NCBI GenBank assembly: GCA_900769175.1 | Contig: CAAGFP010000065.1 | Coordinates: 1 to 5,722 of the forward strand | Origin: Lachnospiraceae bacterium | GTDB taxonomy: Bacteria > Bacillota > Clostridia > Lachnospirales > Lachnospiraceae | DNA length: 5,722 bases | Reading direction: 5' to 3' | Part shown: positions 5,101 through 5,722 of the stretch, piece by piece | Layout: every line of letters begins with the position of its first letter | How positions within the stretch are numbered: position 1 is the stretch's first letter | Translations under genes and position numbers: made by a program | Notes under the pieces: generated by a model | What the model was told of the DNA's origin: nothing | The model's input: the letters and a program-made list of their open reading frames with translations, nothing else | Database searches by the model: none

Positions 5101-5115
5101 TATAGTTCCTTTCCG

Positions 5116-5148
5116 AAAACCATGACGGTTTTATGATATCCTATTATA
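5116..5148 (-). promoter_or_regulatory. Candidate -10 box and hairpin upstream of the KOW gene
   Basis: A perfect TATAAT (5143-5148) lies on the minus strand in the 78-nt spacer after map, but no convincing -35 is found at 15 to 19 nt. A start near 5136 would put a perfect 6-bp hairpin (AAAACC 5116-5121 with GGTTTT 5127-5132, 5-nt loop) at the very 5' end of the RNA, 3 nt before the ribosome binding site. Without a -35 the promoter call is weak. The hairpin is clear but its role is unknown; only four U residues end it, so it is a poor terminator for map. Confidence 0.35.
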
Positions 5149-5178
5149 CATAAACGGATTATCAGGCTCCTTTTTTCA

Positions 5179-5722
5179 TTACAGAATTGTCAGGATTTCA
5201 GGCTCACCTTCTGTAATAAGAATGGTATTCTCATAATGGGCAGAAGGCAAACGATCTTCTGCAATACAGGTCCAGCCGTCATCCAAAAACAACACATCCG
5301 CTCTTCCCATATTAATCATCGGTTCAACCGCCAAAGTCATACCGGGCATTAATTTTATTCCCTTCTTATTTTGGGCGAAGTTGGGAATGGACGGGTCTTC
5401 ATGAAGACTGGTTCCGATTCCGTGTCCAACCAGCTCACGTACAATGCCGTAGCCAAATTGACTTATATAGTCATCAATCGCATTGGAAATATCATAAAGA
5501 TGATTTCCGGCTTTTGCCATTTTAATGCCTTCAAAAAAACTGTTTTTGGTTTCATCAATCAGTTTTTGCGCTTCCGGAGAAATTTTACCCACTCCGTAGG
5601 TACGCGCAGCATCGGAATGATATCCTTTATAGATACAGCCGCAATCAAGGCTTACGATATCGCCTTCTTTTAAGAATCGTCTCTTTTTGGGAATTCCGTG
5701 TACCACTTCTTCATTTACGGAC
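5179..5722 (-). CDS. map: Methionine aminopeptidase type I, partial (N-terminus beyond window edge)
   Basis: This enzyme removes the initiator methionine from new proteins with small second residues, using a two-metal active site. The C-terminal 180 residues are visible, entering in SVNEEVVHGIP. Numbering from that serine, the catalytic histidine is His8 and the metal ligands are Asp26 (SLDCG), Asp37 (HSDAARTY), His100 (GHGIG), Glu133 (VEPMI) and Glu164 (HYENT). His107 is the second conserved active-site histidine. All the expected ligands are present, so the enzyme should be active. The residue after the last ligand is Asn rather than the His of E. coli (YEHT). The GTG at 5706 is not the start, because the conserved upstream residues run off the window in frame. 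It lies upstream of the KOW gene and infA, its usual setting. Confidence 0.98.
   Translation of the reverse strand, partial: SVNEEVVHGIPKKRRFLKEGDIVSLDCGCIYKGYHSDAARTYGVGKISPEAQKLIDETKNSFFEGIKMAKAGNHLYDISNAIDDYISQFGYGIVRELVGHGIGTSLHEDPSIPNFAQNKKGIKLMPGMTLAVEPMINMGRADVLFLDDGWTCIAEDRLPSAHYENTILITEGEPEILTIL

Overview
The window is a stretch of the late ribosomal-protein superoperon of a Gram-positive, clostridia-like bacterium. Every gene reads on the minus strand, so transcription runs from the high-coordinate end toward position 1. The order along transcription is map (5' end cut off by the window edge), a small KOW-domain RNA-binding protein gene, infA, rpmJ, rpsM, rpsK, rpsD, rpoA, rplQ, then a terminator and a pilT-type ATPase gene (3' end cut off). 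Three things point to Clostridia, probably Lachnospiraceae: the KOW gene between map and infA, rpsD between rpsK and rpoA (unlike Bacillus subtilis), and a Firmicutes-type alpha C-terminal domain (VRSYNCLKRA). The family-level placement is inference, and no taxonomic search was possible.

Region by region. Positions 5722-4600 hold the translation-accessory genes: methionine aminopeptidase, the KOW protein and initiation factor 1. Positions 4599-4442 hold no gene, but contain a strong sigma-A-like promoter (TTGCAA, 17 nt, TATAAT with an extended TG) and a 10-bp inverted repeat that overlaps its -35 box. Positions 4441-4328 encode L36 from a GTG start. Positions 4327-4080 are an unusually long, hairpin-rich spacer immediately before rpsM. 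Positions 4079-981 encode S13, S11, S4, RNA polymerase alpha and L17, the classical alpha operon set. Positions 980-840 are an AT-rich spacer with a possible promoter, a weak hairpin and a strong intrinsic terminator. Positions 839-1 encode the first 279 residues of a PilT-like ATPase.

Most of the genes make parts of the ribosome, initiate translation, mature new proteins or build RNA polymerase, and are expected to be co-regulated with growth rate. S4 represses the alpha operon by binding the rpsM leader in Escherichia coli. Here rpsD lies in the same operon, and the 248-nt structured rpsM leader is the natural place for comparable feedback. This leader is the best candidate in the window for an undescribed regulatory RNA.

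The second point of interest is the end of the operon. A 17-bp terminator stem with an eight-U tract directly abuts the pilT Shine-Dalgarno sequence, so pilT expression seems to need read-through or conditional termination. I see no mobile element, CRISPR array, tRNA, rRNA or frameshifted gene.
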